From: Toxotes chatareus
Lineage: Eukaryota; Chordata; Actinopteri; Toxotidae
Reading direction: 5' to 3'
NCBI GenBank assembly: GCA_016801885.1
Contig: CM028900.1
Span: 7,843,501 to 7,907,500 of the forward strand
DNA length: 64,000 bases
In this document: positions 63,835-64,000 of the stretch, piece after piece
How positions within the stretch are numbered: position 1 is the stretch's first letter
Layout: each line of letters starts with the position of its first letter
Made by a program: the position numbers and the translations under genes
The notes under the pieces: model-generated
What the model saw: only the letters and a program-made list of their open reading frames with translations
Database searches by the model: none
Told to the model about the DNA's origin: nothing

Positions 63835-64000
63835 GAACTCAACGTACTGCATGAAGGTGTCCATGTCTCTGACCGTGGCAGAAAATGACACAAATTTGTG
63901 CTACAACTCCAACATGAGACGAACTGAGAAGGCTGAGCTCAGCAAGAGTAAAGATATTCTCTGTCCGGACATAGATGACTATGTTGAACCTGGCAAAGAG
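63835..64000 (+). CDS. il1rapl1: IL1RAPL1-like receptor, end of Ig1 / start of Ig2 exon, cut by the window edge
   Basis: The acceptor is tgcctacag ending at 63834, and the first G completes codon 123 (CG+G, Arg) in the phase left by the previous exon. The frame is open to the window end and encodes residues 124-178. It starts NSTYCMKVSMSLTV, the last strand of Ig1, and continues to LCYNS and KAELSKSK. Cys128, Cys145 and Cys166 are the cysteines of the Ig1-Ig2 boundary. Sequons are Asn124 (NST) and Asn140 (NDT). KAELSKSK resembles IL1RAPL1, while SMSLTVAEN and CPDIDDY resemble IL1RAPL2, so orthology is best called IL1RAPL1-like until the TIR exons are seen. The exon's 3' end and the rest of the gene lie past 64000. 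Confidence 0.93.

Noticed and set aside
1..64000. CRISPR array, defence system, biosynthetic cluster or phage
   Set aside because: Intron-exon structure, microsatellites and vertebrate repeats show a eukaryotic nuclear genome, with no operon-like gene packing anywhere.

Overview
The window is vertebrate genomic DNA, almost certainly from a ray-finned (teleost, probably percomorph-type) fish. The reasons are long introns with GT-AG boundaries, abundant (CA)n/(GT)n and (GA)n microsatellites, no compact reading frames, and many decayed repeats whose sequences match families I recognise from teleost genomes (Tc1-like, PIF/Harbinger, tRNA-derived SINE, several short non-autonomous repeats). There is no prokaryotic operon, CRISPR array, phage, rRNA or intact tRNA gene.

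The only host gene I can support is on the + strand: the 5' coding part of an interleukin-1 receptor accessory protein-like gene, best matching IL1RAPL1 (il1rapl1a/b in fish). Three coding exons are seen: the signal-peptide exon (CDS 14490-14571, with 20 nt of 5'UTR from 14470), the first immunoglobulin-domain exon (58737-59022), and an exon that closes Ig1 and opens the Ig1-Ig2 region (63835 to the window end). The splice phases agree exactly (1, then 2), giving one continuous 178-residue frame. The introns are 44,165 bp and 4,812 bp. Later exons (Ig2, Ig3, transmembrane, TIR domain) lie beyond the window. At least one upstream 5'UTR exon must exist; 3537-3630 is a weak candidate.

Layout: 1-14469 is upstream sequence or 5' intron, with a possible noncoding exon, a SINE fragment (11835-11936), G-rich tracts and a decayed repeat (13304-13682). 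14572-58736 is the giant intron. It holds a broken PIF/Harbinger element with a transposase relic and an opposed Myb-like-protein relic (16330-18775), a three-layer nest of repeats (26790-27726), two copies of one MITE-like repeat (about 30690 and 34168), further short repeats, an internally deleted Tc1-like element (52420-53201), very long GT tracts (24429-24502, 56044-56129) and several G-quadruplex-capable tracts. 59023-63834 is the next intron, holding a copy of a repeat also found at 56500 and 50155, and a second, unrelated Tc1-like relic (62690-63137).

I found no convincing novel biological system. The most informative observations are the gene model itself, the Harbinger relic with its two opposed gene remnants, the nested insertion with a visible target-site duplication, and the structured DNA (perfect hairpins, G-quadruplex and Z-DNA-capable tracts) inside a neuronal gene's giant intron. 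Names of families rest on memory of related sequences, not on a search.
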